Below the pieces are notes generated by a model, which saw only the letters and a list, made by a program, of their open reading frames with translations, was not told the origin of the DNA and ran no database searches. A DNA stretch of 64,000 nucleotides from an uncultured Lachnospiraceae bacterium. GTDB lineage: Bacteria > Bacillota > Clostridia > Lachnospirales > Lachnospiraceae. Where the stretch lies: the NCBI GenBank assembly GCA_910578345.1, contig CAJTRA010000001.1, positions 292,115-356,114 on the forward strand, given 5' to 3'. Below, in pieces: positions 18,467 to 27,683 of the stretch (within the stretch, counting starts at the first letter, position 1; each line of letters starts with the position of its first letter). The translations under genes were made by a program, and so were the position numbers.

Positions 18467-19570
18467 TCACTCCGCCCAGCTTCGTATTTTTGTAATATAA
18501 GACTCTACCGTGTAATCCCCCGCCCGTGTCAGCGCCATCTTTCGGTAATGTTCCATCTGGTCCGAATCTTCCAGCAAGGAAACAATCCGACCTGCCAGCG
18601 TTCTCTCTTCCGCTGTGATATTGTCCGGGTTAAAATCCGGTTCCGGATCCATATTCGGCACAAGAATGCCATACTTCTCCTCCAGGATTTCCCGCGGCCC
18701 CGTCATGCAGTCTGTAGCGACAGCCGGGATTCCCAGCGCCATCGCCTCCACTAATGCGTTGGGAAATCCTTCATAATAGGATGTCAACAGATACAGCGTG
18801 CATTTCTTCAGATATGGATACGGATTCTTCTTAAGACCGGCAAAGTACACTGCATCGTCAATCCCCAGATCGCAGGCCAGCTTCCGGTATTCCTCGAACT
18901 CTCCCTTGCCAAGGATCATCAGTTTCGTATCCGGGAGATTTTTGTGCACCACCGCAAAGATCTTCAGCAGATGCCAGAACCCTTTCACAACATCTTCCCT
19001 ACCCATAGACACCAGAATCCTTCCTTCCTGCCAGGGAAGATCCGCCTCTTTATCCCCGGCAAGCTGTCTCACCTCATGAATGTCAAAAGGATTCAGAAGG
19101 GTACAGGCATGATCACACCTGTATTTCTCCACAACCTCCCGGTAGATCGTCTCGGAACAGCAGATCAGCCGTTCGGAAAACCTGGCAAACAGTTTGATCT
19201 GCCTCGGATTTCCCATATCCATATAGCTGCGGATGCCAAGCCACCGCCTTGCCCTGCCCGGCGCCGCGATATTGGCCAGATTGGCAGTCGGTCCGAAGCT
19301 GTATGCAATATCAATTGCCTCTTTCTTCTTTAACCGGCTTAAGCTTCGTCCCCTCTTGATCACATTGAGCACCTTGCCGATCTTACTTGGACGGCTGGGC
19401 AGATGCAGATCCGTCACAGGGATTCCCTTGATGTCATAGGCGATATTGCGGGAATCGAAAATAGCGATCTGCACGTCAAAATACGGCTGCAGTATTCTCG
19501 CCGTCACCGCACACACCTTTTCCAGACCGCCCTGATGCAAGGACGGCACGATCAATAACAATTTCTTCAT
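18467..19570 (-). CDS. Glycosyltransferase family 4
   Basis: 367 residues. LLIVPSLHQGGLEKVCAVTA at the N-terminus and VSMGREDVVKGFWHLLKIF plus YYEGFPNALVEAMALGIPAV at the C-terminus are standard GT4 elements, the last containing the E-x7-E donor motif. Its ATG overlaps the stop of the upstream GT4 gene by 4 bases (ATGA at 19567-19570), so the two are translationally coupled and probably add consecutive sugars. Donor unknown. Confidence 0.88.
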   Translation of the reverse strand: MKKLLLIVPSLHQGGLEKVCAVTARILQPYFDVQIAIFDSRNIAYDIKGIPVTDLHLPSRPSKIGKVLNVIKRGRSLSRLKKKEAIDIAYSFGPTANLANIAAPGRARRWLGIRSYMDMGNPRQIKLFARFSERLICCSETIYREVVEKYRCDHACTLLNPFDIHEVRQLAGDKEADLPWQEGRILVSMGREDVVKGFWHLLKIFAVVHKNLPDTKLMILGKGEFEEYRKLACDLGIDDAVYFAGLKKNPYPYLKKCTLYLLTSYYEGFPNALVEAMALGIPAVATDCMTGPREILEEKYGILVPNMDPEPDFNPDNITAEERTLAGRIVSLLEDSDQMEHYRKMALTRAGDYTVESYITKIRSWAE

Positions 19571-20697
19571 AATCCGACAGTGTCTCCCTTCTGATAGAAA
19601 TTCCGGTATCCGGCAGCCTGCGCCGCCACGTCAAATCCGGCATCCTTAATCTTCTGGCATGTGTCAGTCCTCTCATAGCCAGCCTGCCTTATGATCTCAT
19701 CCGCCCATCTTTCCGGCGGCGCCCCGATACTCAGATAAGTCACCAGATCCGTGATCTTCGCCTCCCTGGTGATGGTGTCTGACACCAGGCACCTAAGCCC
19801 TGCCGCCTGCGCCTCCACAAGCACCCCCGGCAGTCCCTCAAAAAAGGACGGCAGTAAGAAAAGATCCATCGCCTGGTAGTAGTCTTCCGGCCGTCTCTGA
19901 TTGCCCAGAAATCTCACCTGCTCTGCAATGCCGAGGGCGCGGCACTTCTCCTCTATTCCTTTCCGGTCAGGCCCTTCCCCAAGCAGCAATAGTACCGCGT
20001 CCTGCCTCTCCTTGCACAACCGTGCAAAAAGATCGATCAGATAAGGATGGTTCTTCTGATAATTAAACCGCCCCACATGTCCGAGCACAAGTTTCCCTGT
20101 GATTCCAAGCTGTTCCCTCATCTGTGCTCTCTTCTCTTCATTGTAAGTAAATCTGGCAGCATCGATCGCGTTGTGGATGATCCTGACTTTATCCTGTTCC
20201 ACTGCCTGTGTGCCAAACACATCTTCTCCGGCCAGTCTAGAACAGGCAAAACAGTAATCTGCTTTCTGCACCAGATTTCGTCTGAAAAATCTCGTCGCGA
20301 TCCCTTTTAGTCCCTTGTCTACACCGGCGTTCCTGGAATGCGCCACTGTGACAGGCACACCGCACTTCTTCGCAACCGGCAGATAGATCCCGGCAGTGCT
20401 TGTCATATGCCCCTGCACAACGCCAAATTCATGGTGTTCCTGAAAGAAAGACCGTACCGCTTTCCTGTAGGAAAAATAATTGTATACTCTAAACTTCGGG
20501 AGCACATAGATCTTTCCCCCAAGGCGGCGGATCTCCTCGTCGTAGAACTGCGGCTTCCGCTCACCGGCGCTGTGCACCAGAAAGTCAAACTGGATCTCGC
20601 TGCGGTCCATCTGCCTGTATAGATCCATGATGCGGCTCTCCGCGCCGCCCAGCCCTACGCCGCCCAGGACATGCAGCACACGCGTTATCTCTGTCAT
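19567..20697 (-). CDS. Glycosyltransferase family 4
   Basis: 376 residues. TRVLHVLGGVGLGGAESRIM is the N-terminal GT4 loop, and GHVGRFNYQKNHPYLIDLFA with FFEGLPGVLVEAQAAGLRCL forms the donor domain. The final Glu-rich segment differs from the other GT4 copies here and resembles the CapM/EpsF-type subgroup. It is coupled to the downstream GT4 by an ATGA overlap. The 125 bases upstream (20698-20822) hold no obvious promoter or terminator. Donor and acceptor unknown. Confidence 0.87.
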   Translation of the reverse strand: MTEITRVLHVLGGVGLGGAESRIMDLYRQMDRSEIQFDFLVHSAGERKPQFYDEEIRRLGGKIYVLPKFRVYNYFSYRKAVRSFFQEHHEFGVVQGHMTSTAGIYLPVAKKCGVPVTVAHSRNAGVDKGLKGIATRFFRRNLVQKADYCFACSRLAGEDVFGTQAVEQDKVRIIHNAIDAARFTYNEEKRAQMREQLGITGKLVLGHVGRFNYQKNHPYLIDLFARLCKERQDAVLLLLGEGPDRKGIEEKCRALGIAEQVRFLGNQRRPEDYYQAMDLFLLPSFFEGLPGVLVEAQAAGLRCLVSDTITREAKITDLVTYLSIGAPPERWADEIIRQAGYERTDTCQKIKDAGFDVAAQAAGYRNFYQKGDTVGL

Positions 20698-20822
20698 AGC
20701 TGCCTCCGATCTGAAATTCCGCAGCAGCTGCCTTCCGTGTCCTTCCGTACAGTCTTCAGCTTCACAGCCGCAAAATTTCCTTCTCTGCCATAATCATTCT
20801 TTCAACTATCGTCTCTGATCCG

Positions 20823-21743
20823 CTACCGCAGGATATCACCCACCACAATCTGCCGTCCGCACTCATACCGGTCAATCAACAGGGAACCGTCCACTGTGCG
20901 CACCACAAGTCTGCCATCAAACAGATCAATCACTTCGCCCGGTGCATACGCCGAGAAATCGATCATCTCATCAAAAGGGTGCGCCTCCCACACAGTCACT
21001 TTCTCCTCCCCGGCCATTGCATAGGCTCCCGGAAAAGGAGCCGCCACACCGCGGATCAGATTGTAGATTTCTCTCGTCCTTGCATGGAAATCGATCTTGC
21101 CGTCAACTGCCGTCCGTTTATTGTACCAGGAATCAAAGTCCTTTGACTGCGTCCGGATCGTGATCGCATCCTCCGCATAGGCCTGCAGCAACTTACGAAT
21201 CAGATTCTTAGAACAGATCATGTTCTTGTACTGCGCTGTCCTGATATCGTCATGCGGCGTGATCGAGAACATTTCTGTCGCAAACACATTAGGGCTGTCC
21301 GCTTTCTCATCATAGCGGAACAGATTTAGATTGAATCTTGTATCCCCCAGAATAATCGACCAGTTTAAGGGAGATCGTCCTCTGCCGAACGGCAGATACC
21401 CGCAATTCCCATGAAACCCATAAATGCCATACCGGAAAGCGTCTAATACAGAGGGCGGGATCAGTCTCTGCCAGCCCATAGAGATACCGATATCGAATTC
21501 GTTTTCCTGTATCAACCGCTGTGTCTTCTCATCGGTCAGAAAATAACTGTCCGCCTCATGGACCGGAATCCCATACTTTTCCGTCAGCACCGAAAGCCCC
21601 TTATAACCCGATACCTGATTTTTTTTCGTCACCTCCGGGCTGATCGTGATGACCAGATCCACCGGACAGATCTGCTCTGCAATAAAGCTGACGATATTTT
21701 CCGAGGTGTCCTTGACACCAAATACGACTACTTTGTATCTCAT
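20823..21743 (-). CDS. Sugar N-formyltransferase-like protein
   Basis: 306 residues from the ATG at 21743, preceded by GGAGGAGACGGAG. The formyltransferase fold is shown by VVVFGVKDTSENIVSFI at the N-terminus, then GFHGNCGYLPFGRGRSPLNW at 109-128 and DEKADSPNV at 145-153. The His (111) and Asp of the usual triad are present, but the Asn two residues before the His is Gly109. The HGN..LP.GRGRSPLNW pattern looks like a distinct sugar-formyltransferase subgroup. A likely role is N-formylation of a 4-amino sugar made in this locus, using N10-formyl-tetrahydrofolate. It is not similar in detail to the formyltransferase at 13074-14021. Confidence 0.78.
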   Translation of the reverse strand: MRYKVVVFGVKDTSENIVSFIAEQICPVDLVITISPEVTKKNQVSGYKGLSVLTEKYGIPVHEADSYFLTDEKTQRLIQENEFDIGISMGWQRLIPPSVLDAFRYGIYGFHGNCGYLPFGRGRSPLNWSIILGDTRFNLNLFRYDEKADSPNVFATEMFSITPHDDIRTAQYKNMICSKNLIRKLLQAYAEDAITIRTQSKDFDSWYNKRTAVDGKIDFHARTREIYNLIRGVAAPFPGAYAMAGEEKVTVWEAHPFDEMIDFSAYAPGEVIDLFDGRLVVRTVDGSLLIDRYECGRQIVVGDILR

Positions 21744-21822
21744 ATTGCTCCGTCTCCTCCCTGTCTTTTTGCTGCCGATCGAAGATTCCCCTGGGCACAT
21801 TCTGCCGATTCAGGTTTTCTTC

Positions 21823-22746
21823 TCAAGCTTTTTGCAGATAATGCGTATAAAGATAGTCCTGCATGTTCACATACTCCTGCACCCTGTTATAATTATCCAG
21901 CACAGCCGGCAGCATCTCTTCATATGTCCTTCCTGTACAGGCTGCGATCTTACGCCTTGCCTCCTCCAAATCCGCATGTTCCAACAAGATCATGCCGTCT
22001 GTGTTGAAGAAATCCCCAATCCTGCGCGCTCCCAGATACACTGGTATTGTCTGCGCCGCAAAGCAGCTTGTCAGCCGCTCCGAAAAATAATAATCAGAGA
22101 CGTCATTCTCTATGACCAGCGCAAACCGGTATCGGTCCAGCGTCTCATCCACACTGTCCACATAGGCTCCACCGTCAAACCTGCCATAGGTGTCCGCCAG
22201 CCCTTCTTTCTTACACATTCTGGCCAGCTCCAGGCGGAACCGGTGCAATTCACACATCACCTTATCAGAAGAAAGAATGGACAGGTCCTTCTCCTTTACC
22301 TGCCATAGCCCCTCTTTCATCTTACGATTCCAAATCCCCGCCGCCACCGGATAGAATCTGGCATTCTCTACCGCATTTAAGATCTGTTCATCATAGGTAA
22401 AAATATACCGGAATTCTTTTTCCAGTCCTCTGTGTTTACGAAAAACTTCATAATCTCCCGGCACGATTGTGCGCGATTCTGTCAGCATCCCATATTTGAC
22501 AAGCGGCTTCCCAAAAGGGGCCGGCATTGCCTCCGGCCCGTAGAAATGCGTATCCAGTCCATAATTATACCTGTCCCAGAAGAAATACTTCCCCTCATGC
22601 CCAAAAGGGGCGTGGCGGGAATGCCTGTTTTTGATAAAATAGGTTTCCAGCAACTGCCCCTCCGCATTATAGATTCTCGGCATCGTATTTGTAATCTTAT
22701 ATTCTCTGGTTATCCCGATCCGATAACTTCCAAGTTTCAATTCCAT
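21823..22746 (-). CDS. Glycosyltransferase family 10 (fucosyltransferase-like)
   Basis: 307 residues. The C-terminal half carries the GT10 motif around 198-240: RFALVIENDVSDYYFSERL followed by IPVYLGARRIGDFF, equivalent to the acceptor/donor signature of alpha-1,3-fucosyltransferases. The N-terminal half is divergent, with FFWDRYNYGLDTHFYG. GT10 enzymes use GDP-fucose or related deoxy sugars; no GDP-fucose genes are present here, so the donor may come from elsewhere or be another 6-deoxy sugar of this locus. It lies between the formyltransferase and the epimerase. A cytoplasmic, peripheral enzyme. Confidence 0.75.
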   Translation of the reverse strand: MELKLGSYRIGITREYKITNTMPRIYNAEGQLLETYFIKNRHSRHAPFGHEGKYFFWDRYNYGLDTHFYGPEAMPAPFGKPLVKYGMLTESRTIVPGDYEVFRKHRGLEKEFRYIFTYDEQILNAVENARFYPVAAGIWNRKMKEGLWQVKEKDLSILSSDKVMCELHRFRLELARMCKKEGLADTYGRFDGGAYVDSVDETLDRYRFALVIENDVSDYYFSERLTSCFAAQTIPVYLGARRIGDFFNTDGMILLEHADLEEARRKIAACTGRTYEEMLPAVLDNYNRVQEYVNMQDYLYTHYLQKA

Positions 22747-22755
22747 CGCAAACCC

Positions 22756-23733
22756 TCACGCCAGATACGCTCTGTACCAATCGATCGCCAGCGCGATCCC
22801 TCTCTCGAAATCATACTCCGGATCATACCCTAAAAGCGCCCGCGCCTTGCTGATATCTGCGTTGGAATCCCGCACATCCCCCTTACGTTCCGGTCCAAAC
22901 TTCGGCTCCACATCTTTGCCCAGCGCCTTACAGAGATGATGATAGATATCAATCAAAAATAATCTGCCGCCCGCACCGATATTGAATGCCTGTCCCGCCG
23001 CCTCGCCAGAAGCCTTACAAGCCTTAAGGTTTGCTTCGATCACATTGTCAATATAAGTGAAATCTCTGGACTGCATGCCATCTCCGTTGATCGTAGGCAC
23101 TTCATCATGCAGAAGCTGCCTGATAAACTTGGGAATCACCGCCGCATACATCCCATCAGGATCCTGTCTGCGCCCAAACACATTGAAATAACGCAGACCA
23201 TACGTGTCCAGGCCATACAACTGCTTATACAAGCGGCCGTATTCCTCATCCACCTTCTTTGTCAGGGCATACGGAGAAATCACATGCCCCTCTTTCCCTT
23301 CTTTCTTCGGCAGTTCTACAGAGTCCCCATACACGGAAGAGCTGGAGGCGTAGACAAACTTCTTCACCCCGCATACACGTGCAGCCTCCATCATATTCAG
23401 CGTCCCCCGTATATTGATCTCCTCATACAGAAGCGGCATCTCTATGCTGCGCGGCACGCTTCCCCACGCCGCCTGGTTGAGCACATAATCTACCCCTTCC
23501 ATCGCCATCTTACATGTTTCCAGGTCTCTGATATCGCCCTTGATAAACGTAAACTTATCATGCGGAATCAGCGCCTCAATATTCTCATATTTTCCCGTAG
23601 ACAGATTATCCAGGCAGCGCACCGTATAGCCCATCCCGATCAGCGCCTCACAAAGATTCGACCCGATAAAACCGGCGCCTCCGCCTACCAAAAATACACT
23701 GTTTTCCTCAAAATTAATATCTCGATATCCCAT
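22756..23733 (-). CDS. NAD-dependent UDP-HexNAc 4-epimerase, WbpP/TviC-like
   Basis: 325 residues from the ATG at 23733, with GGAGG 4 bases upstream; a longer frame to 23814 has no such support. The short-chain dehydrogenase signature is VGGGAGFIGSNL (13-24) and catalytic Ser with Tyr-x3-Lys in SPYALTKK. FTYIDNVIEANLKA and FNIGAGG are typical of the extended SDR epimerases WbpP/TviC that interconvert UDP-GlcNAc and UDP-GalNAc forms. The start overlaps the preceding membrane-protein gene by 20 bases. With the dehydrogenase at 25129-26445 it would yield UDP-GalNAcA, as in the Vi antigen pathway. A UDP-glucose or uronate epimerase role cannot be excluded. Confidence 0.82.
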   Translation of the reverse strand: MGYRDINFEENSVFLVGGGAGFIGSNLCEALIGMGYTVRCLDNLSTGKYENIEALIPHDKFTFIKGDIRDLETCKMAMEGVDYVLNQAAWGSVPRSIEMPLLYEEINIRGTLNMMEAARVCGVKKFVYASSSSVYGDSVELPKKEGKEGHVISPYALTKKVDEEYGRLYKQLYGLDTYGLRYFNVFGRRQDPDGMYAAVIPKFIRQLLHDEVPTINGDGMQSRDFTYIDNVIEANLKACKASGEAAGQAFNIGAGGRLFLIDIYHHLCKALGKDVEPKFGPERKGDVRDSNADISKARALLGYDPEYDFERGIALAIDWYRAYLA

Positions 23734-25126
23734 TTTCCCTCCGTTCCATAGCAGCCTTTTGCATCCATTCCCGCAGCAAAAGGAATCCGGCGATATAGAA
23801 AAGCGAAAACCCATAGATCATATACCGCGACAGACACATAATCGTCATGGAAGTGGCACACACATTCGCCGCGATAAAGAGAAGCGCAAGTCCCATGACC
23901 CAGGCGGCATCGCTTCTTTTCAGTCGCCTCACCTGCCATATACTGAGGATGAGTGCCGCTCCATAGCACAACAGCGCGAACCAGTTGATGAGCGGATGCA
24001 CCACCGCTATGCTTCTGATAAATCCATACGTGCACAACAGAACATAGTCATACAGCCACTGCCCAAAACATGCCGGCAGGAGCTTCCTAATCATACGGCC
24101 TGCCATCTCATCCGACATGCTGCTCTGTTGATAATAGTCAATCTTTCCAAGCCCAAAATAATAGGCCGACAGATCTGCCTCCAACACCTGGAATTTCAGC
24201 ACGTCGTGATAAGATTCCAGATGTGCGGCTCTCTGTGTAAAAGTTTCTCCGCCGTATTTATGGTTGGCTTCCAGTACATCCGCCTCATCGTAGAAACGAT
24301 CAAAAAACGCTCTTTCCAGACTGTCCTCCTCGAAGACTTCCCCGTCTTCCCGGTCACAGGCATAGATCACATTCGTCAGCGTATTGACCTGACCATAGGT
24401 ATTCCCCATAAAATATCCCGTAACGGCATAATTATACACATGAACGGTCAGACTCCGCAAGCCAAATACGAAAATTACCAGGATAACCGGAACGAACAGC
24501 CCATGCTTTGATTCCCTGTTCCCTGTATCGTCCGCCGCCGTTCTGCCCTGACGTATGATCTGCAGAGTCCCCTGCAGGAGCTGTACGGCCAGCCAGATCA
24601 GGATGGTCGTCATCATCTGCCCTCTCGTCATCGACAGCAGGAAAGCAAACACAAGACTCCATGCCCTGTCCCTTTTTCTGTTTTCAAACAGGACTCGCAG
24701 CATAAAATATAGGAAAAACTGGAACAAGGGAATGCAGAGCGCTTCACTCATCACCGAATTTTCCAGAAAAATATGCAGCGCGGACACATATCTTGTCATG
24801 AGATGCGGCACCACCTGTAAGAAAACTACAATCAGTTCCTCCCACAAACGCAGCTTAAAATGTGCCGCGATATATTCTGTAAGCACCCAGATACCGGCCG
24901 CCGTGAGCAGATTCTGCGCCACAGCCGTCACCGTCAGATACCCTTCCCCCAGGATCACCCGAAAAAATGCGAGAAACAGCGGGTAGAGCGGTTCTCTGTG
25001 TATATGCATCGTGATATACTGCTCGGAGTCATTGTAGACGCCCACGCCATAGGCCGCGAGCATCCCCAGGAAGAACAGAAGCAGTCCTCCCAGGATGCAC
25101 CCCGATCTGATCCTTTTGTTTTTCAA
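23714..25126 (-). CDS. Polytopic membrane protein, GT-C glycosyltransferase-like
   Basis: About 470 residues with 10 to 12 hydrophobic segments. After the first membrane span, YNDSEQYITMHIHREPLYP places Asp, Glu and His residues in the first outer loop, a plan usual in GT-C sugar transferases (Dol-P-Man:protein type) that use polyprenyl-linked donors. I chose the TTG at 25126 because GGAG lies 9 bases upstream; a TTG at 25141 is also open and would overlap the dehydrogenase gene by 13 bases. The 3' end overlaps the epimerase start. It may be a polymerase or a side-branch transferase. No specific family name is certain. Confidence 0.6.
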   Translation of the reverse strand: MKNKRIRSGCILGGLLLFFLGMLAAYGVGVYNDSEQYITMHIHREPLYPLFLAFFRVILGEGYLTVTAVAQNLLTAAGIWVLTEYIAAHFKLRLWEELIVVFLQVVPHLMTRYVSALHIFLENSVMSEALCIPLFQFFLYFMLRVLFENRKRDRAWSLVFAFLLSMTRGQMMTTILIWLAVQLLQGTLQIIRQGRTAADDTGNRESKHGLFVPVILVIFVFGLRSLTVHVYNYAVTGYFMGNTYGQVNTLTNVIYACDREDGEVFEEDSLERAFFDRFYDEADVLEANHKYGGETFTQRAAHLESYHDVLKFQVLEADLSAYYFGLGKIDYYQQSSMSDEMAGRMIRKLLPACFGQWLYDYVLLCTYGFIRSIAVVHPLINWFALLCYGAALILSIWQVRRLKRSDAAWVMGLALLFIAANVCATSMTIMCLSRYMIYGFSLFYIAGFLLLREWMQKAAMERRENGISRY

Positions 25127-25128
25127 TC

Positions 25129-26445
25129 CTACAGTCTCCAATACAGATAGTCCTCTGTCAGATAGTCTTCCCTGTTTAGTAAGCCTTTAATATCCAACAA
25201 TACTTTCTGCCCGTGGGCAGCGTTGTAGAGGCTGTCAATCGCTTCTCTTTGCAGCTCTAAGAACTGCTCATGGGCAACCGCAATGATCACGGCATCCATA
25301 TCGCGGACTTCTTCCATCGTCTGGAACGTAATGCCATAGAGACGTTTCGCTTCCTCCGCATCCGCCGCCGGATCTACCACGATCGGAACGATCCCATATT
25401 CTCCTAACTCTTTATAAATATCGATCACCTTGGTATTTCTGGTGTCAGGGCAGTTCTCCTTGAAGGTAAATCCCAGAATAGCCACCTTCGCATGTTTCAC
25501 CGCAATGTTGGCCTTGATCAGACTCTTGACCAGACTTTCCGCCACATACCTGCCCATATCATCATTGATCCGACGGCCGGAAAGGATGATCCGCGAATGA
25601 TAGCCAAGCTCTTCTGCCTTATAAGTCAGATAGTAAGGATCCACGCCAATACAGTGTCCCCCCACAAGCCCTGGCATAAACTTTAAGAAGTTCCACTTCG
25701 TACCTGCGGCCTCCAGCACTGCCTTGGTGTCGATTCCCATCTTATGGAAAATCATGGAAAGCTCATTCATGAATGCAATATTGATATCCCGCTGGCTGTT
25801 CTCAATCACCTTGGCCGCTTCCGCCACTTTAATCGACTCCGCGCGGTATACGCCGGCCTCCACCACCAGCTCATAGACCTTCGCTATGATATCCAGGGTT
25901 TCCTCATCCATGCCCGATACGATCTTCGTGATCGTCTCCAAGCGATGTACCTTGTCGCCGGGGTTGATGCGTTCCGGGGAATACCCGATCTTAAAATCAA
26001 TCCCACAGGTAAGCCCCGATTCCTTTTCCAGAATCGGCACACAGATCTCCTCCGTAACCCCAGGATAGACCGTAGACTCAAACACAACCACAGAGCCTTT
26101 CGTCAGATTCTGTCCCAGAATCCTGCTGGCTCCCTCCACCGGCGTTAAATCCGGTGTGTGATCATGGTTCACCGGCGTCGGCACCGCCACAATGTGGAAC
26201 TTCGCCTCGCGCAGCTTCTCTGCGTCTGCTGTAAATTCCACTGTGGTATTTTTGATCACCTCATCTCCCACTTCGTTCGTCGGATCGATCCCTTCCCGGT
26301 ACATCTGAATCTTCTTCTCATTCAGATCAAATCCAACTACCTTAATCTTCCTGGCAAAAGCGACAGCGATCGGCATTCCCACATAGCCAAGTCCGACCAA
26401 AGAAAGTTTCTCTTCTCCTCTTACTATCTTCTCATATAAGTCCAT
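25129..26445 (-). CDS. UDP-N-acetylhexosamine 6-dehydrogenase, WbpA/TviB-like
   Basis: 438 residues from the ATG at 26445 (GAGGG upstream). The Rossmann motif LVGLGYVGMPIAVAFA (14-29) and catalytic Cys in VGGHCIGVDPYYLTYKAEEL identify the UDP-sugar dehydrogenase family. VAVPTPVNHDHTPDL, GYSPERINPGDK and FKENCPDTRNTKV are typical of the WbpA/TviB/WecC group that oxidises UDP-HexNAc to the uronic acid. The epimerase two genes downstream suggests UDP-GlcNAcA or UDP-GalNAcA as product. That would supply a carboxyl group for the AsnB-like amidotransferases. Soluble cytoplasmic enzyme. Confidence 0.9.
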   Translation of the reverse strand: MDLYEKIVRGEEKLSLVGLGYVGMPIAVAFARKIKVVGFDLNEKKIQMYREGIDPTNEVGDEVIKNTTVEFTADAEKLREAKFHIVAVPTPVNHDHTPDLTPVEGASRILGQNLTKGSVVVFESTVYPGVTEEICVPILEKESGLTCGIDFKIGYSPERINPGDKVHRLETITKIVSGMDEETLDIIAKVYELVVEAGVYRAESIKVAEAAKVIENSQRDINIAFMNELSMIFHKMGIDTKAVLEAAGTKWNFLKFMPGLVGGHCIGVDPYYLTYKAEELGYHSRIILSGRRINDDMGRYVAESLVKSLIKANIAVKHAKVAILGFTFKENCPDTRNTKVIDIYKELGEYGIVPIVVDPAADAEEAKRLYGITFQTMEEVRDMDAVIIAVAHEQFLELQREAIDSLYNAAHGQKVLLDIKGLLNREDYLTEDYLYWRL

Positions 26446-26538
26446 TGTTTCCCTCGTTTCTGCGCTTCCTTGACTCAATTGACTGCGTCCGCGCATTCTT
26501 TGCAATCTTGTTCCTTTCCCTTCCCCTTATTCCAGGTT

Positions 26539-27651
26539 TCATGAGTTTTCAGCAGTTCCGGCGCTCCTCTGCCCCAGAATCCTCTTCACTTCCTCCATAT
26601 AGGAGGCAGTCACAAGCCGGCGGTCGAACTCCTTCTCCATCTTCTCCCTGCCTCTTCGTCCCATCGCGGCCCGTTCTTCCACAGACAGCGCCAGAAACTT
26701 CTCCATCGCACCGATCAGCTCTCTGGCACTCCCCGGTGTGAAGCCAAAGCCCGTCTTACCTTCCTCGAATGCCTCTCTGCAGCCACTGATCGCAGAGGCA
26801 ATAACCGGCCGTCCCGTAGCAGCTCCCTCAATCAGCGCATTGGACATGCCCTCGTGAAAAGACGCCACCACAATCGCACTCGCCGCCGCCAGGTAGGGGT
26901 GTACCTGTGTGTGAAACCCAATCTGCCGAATGATCCCTTCCTGCTCCAGTTCATCCAGCATGTCCTGGTAATCTTCATCACAATATCCCATGATATCGAA
27001 AAAGACCCGGTCGCTGTGCAGTGCTTTCGCCGCCTCAATATATTCCAGAATCCCCCGTTCCTTCATCACCCGGCCCACAAAGAGGAAATGCGTCTCATCT
27101 CCCGCCGGATATTCCTCAAAACGGTGCCTTTCCAGGTTAACACCTGATCCCATGACCATCCTGGTCTTTTTACCCGCTATCCCAAAACGTCTGAAAATAT
27201 CGCGGTTCTCCTCATTCTGAAAGAACACGCAGGCCGCCCTTTTCATGCCTGCCCGATACATTGTCACGATCAGCTTCAACAGAATGCCCCTCCTGTCAAA
27301 AGCCCCTCCTAACCCTGTGATCGTCGCAATACAGGGAACCTTTCTCCTGCCTGCCGCAAACCCGCCGTATATATTCGGCTTGATCGTATAAGTGACGACC
27401 AGATCAGGCTTAAGTTCTTTCATCATCCGGCTGTAAGTAAAGTACAGTTTCAGATCCTGAAACGGATTGATCCCTCTTCTGTTGATCGCCGTCCTGACGA
27501 TCCGGCATCCTTCTGCCGCCAGTTCTTTCTCCTTCACATCATCCGGCATACTGACTGAAACCTGATGTCCTGCCAGCAGCGCCTGCACGAACTCGTTTCG
27601 AAAATCATACAGACCACCGGAAGAATTTGTCAAAATCAATACTTTTCCCAT
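26539..27651 (-). CDS. Glycosyltransferase family 4, PglA-like
   Basis: 370 residues from the ATG at 27651; AAGGGG lies 8 bases upstream. GKVLILTNSSGGLYDFR opens the protein and VVTYTIKPNIYGGFAAG, with CIATITGLGG, is the pattern of PglA/CapJ-type enzymes that add the second sugar (often GalNAc) to an undecaprenyl-linked trideoxyhexose. FVGRVMKERGILEYIEA and FHEGMSNALIEGAATGRPVI give the donor domain. It directly follows the ATP-grasp and PglC-like genes, which supports action on the first lipid-linked sugar. Specificity is inferred by analogy with Campylobacter pgl. Confidence 0.85.
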   Translation of the reverse strand: MGKVLILTNSSGGLYDFRNEFVQALLAGHQVSVSMPDDVKEKELAAEGCRIVRTAINRRGINPFQDLKLYFTYSRMMKELKPDLVVTYTIKPNIYGGFAAGRRKVPCIATITGLGGAFDRRGILLKLIVTMYRAGMKRAACVFFQNEENRDIFRRFGIAGKKTRMVMGSGVNLERHRFEEYPAGDETHFLFVGRVMKERGILEYIEAAKALHSDRVFFDIMGYCDEDYQDMLDELEQEGIIRQIGFHTQVHPYLAAASAIVVASFHEGMSNALIEGAATGRPVIASAISGCREAFEEGKTGFGFTPGSARELIGAMEKFLALSVEERAAMGRRGREKMEKEFDRRLVTASYMEEVKRILGQRSAGTAENS

Positions 27652-27683
27652 TTCCATCCCCTTAGTTGGACCCATACCGCCGC

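Noticed and set aside
23107..23751. 214-codon plus-strand frame opposite the epimerase gene
   Set aside because: It is antisense to a well-supported SDR epimerase gene and shows no family motif.
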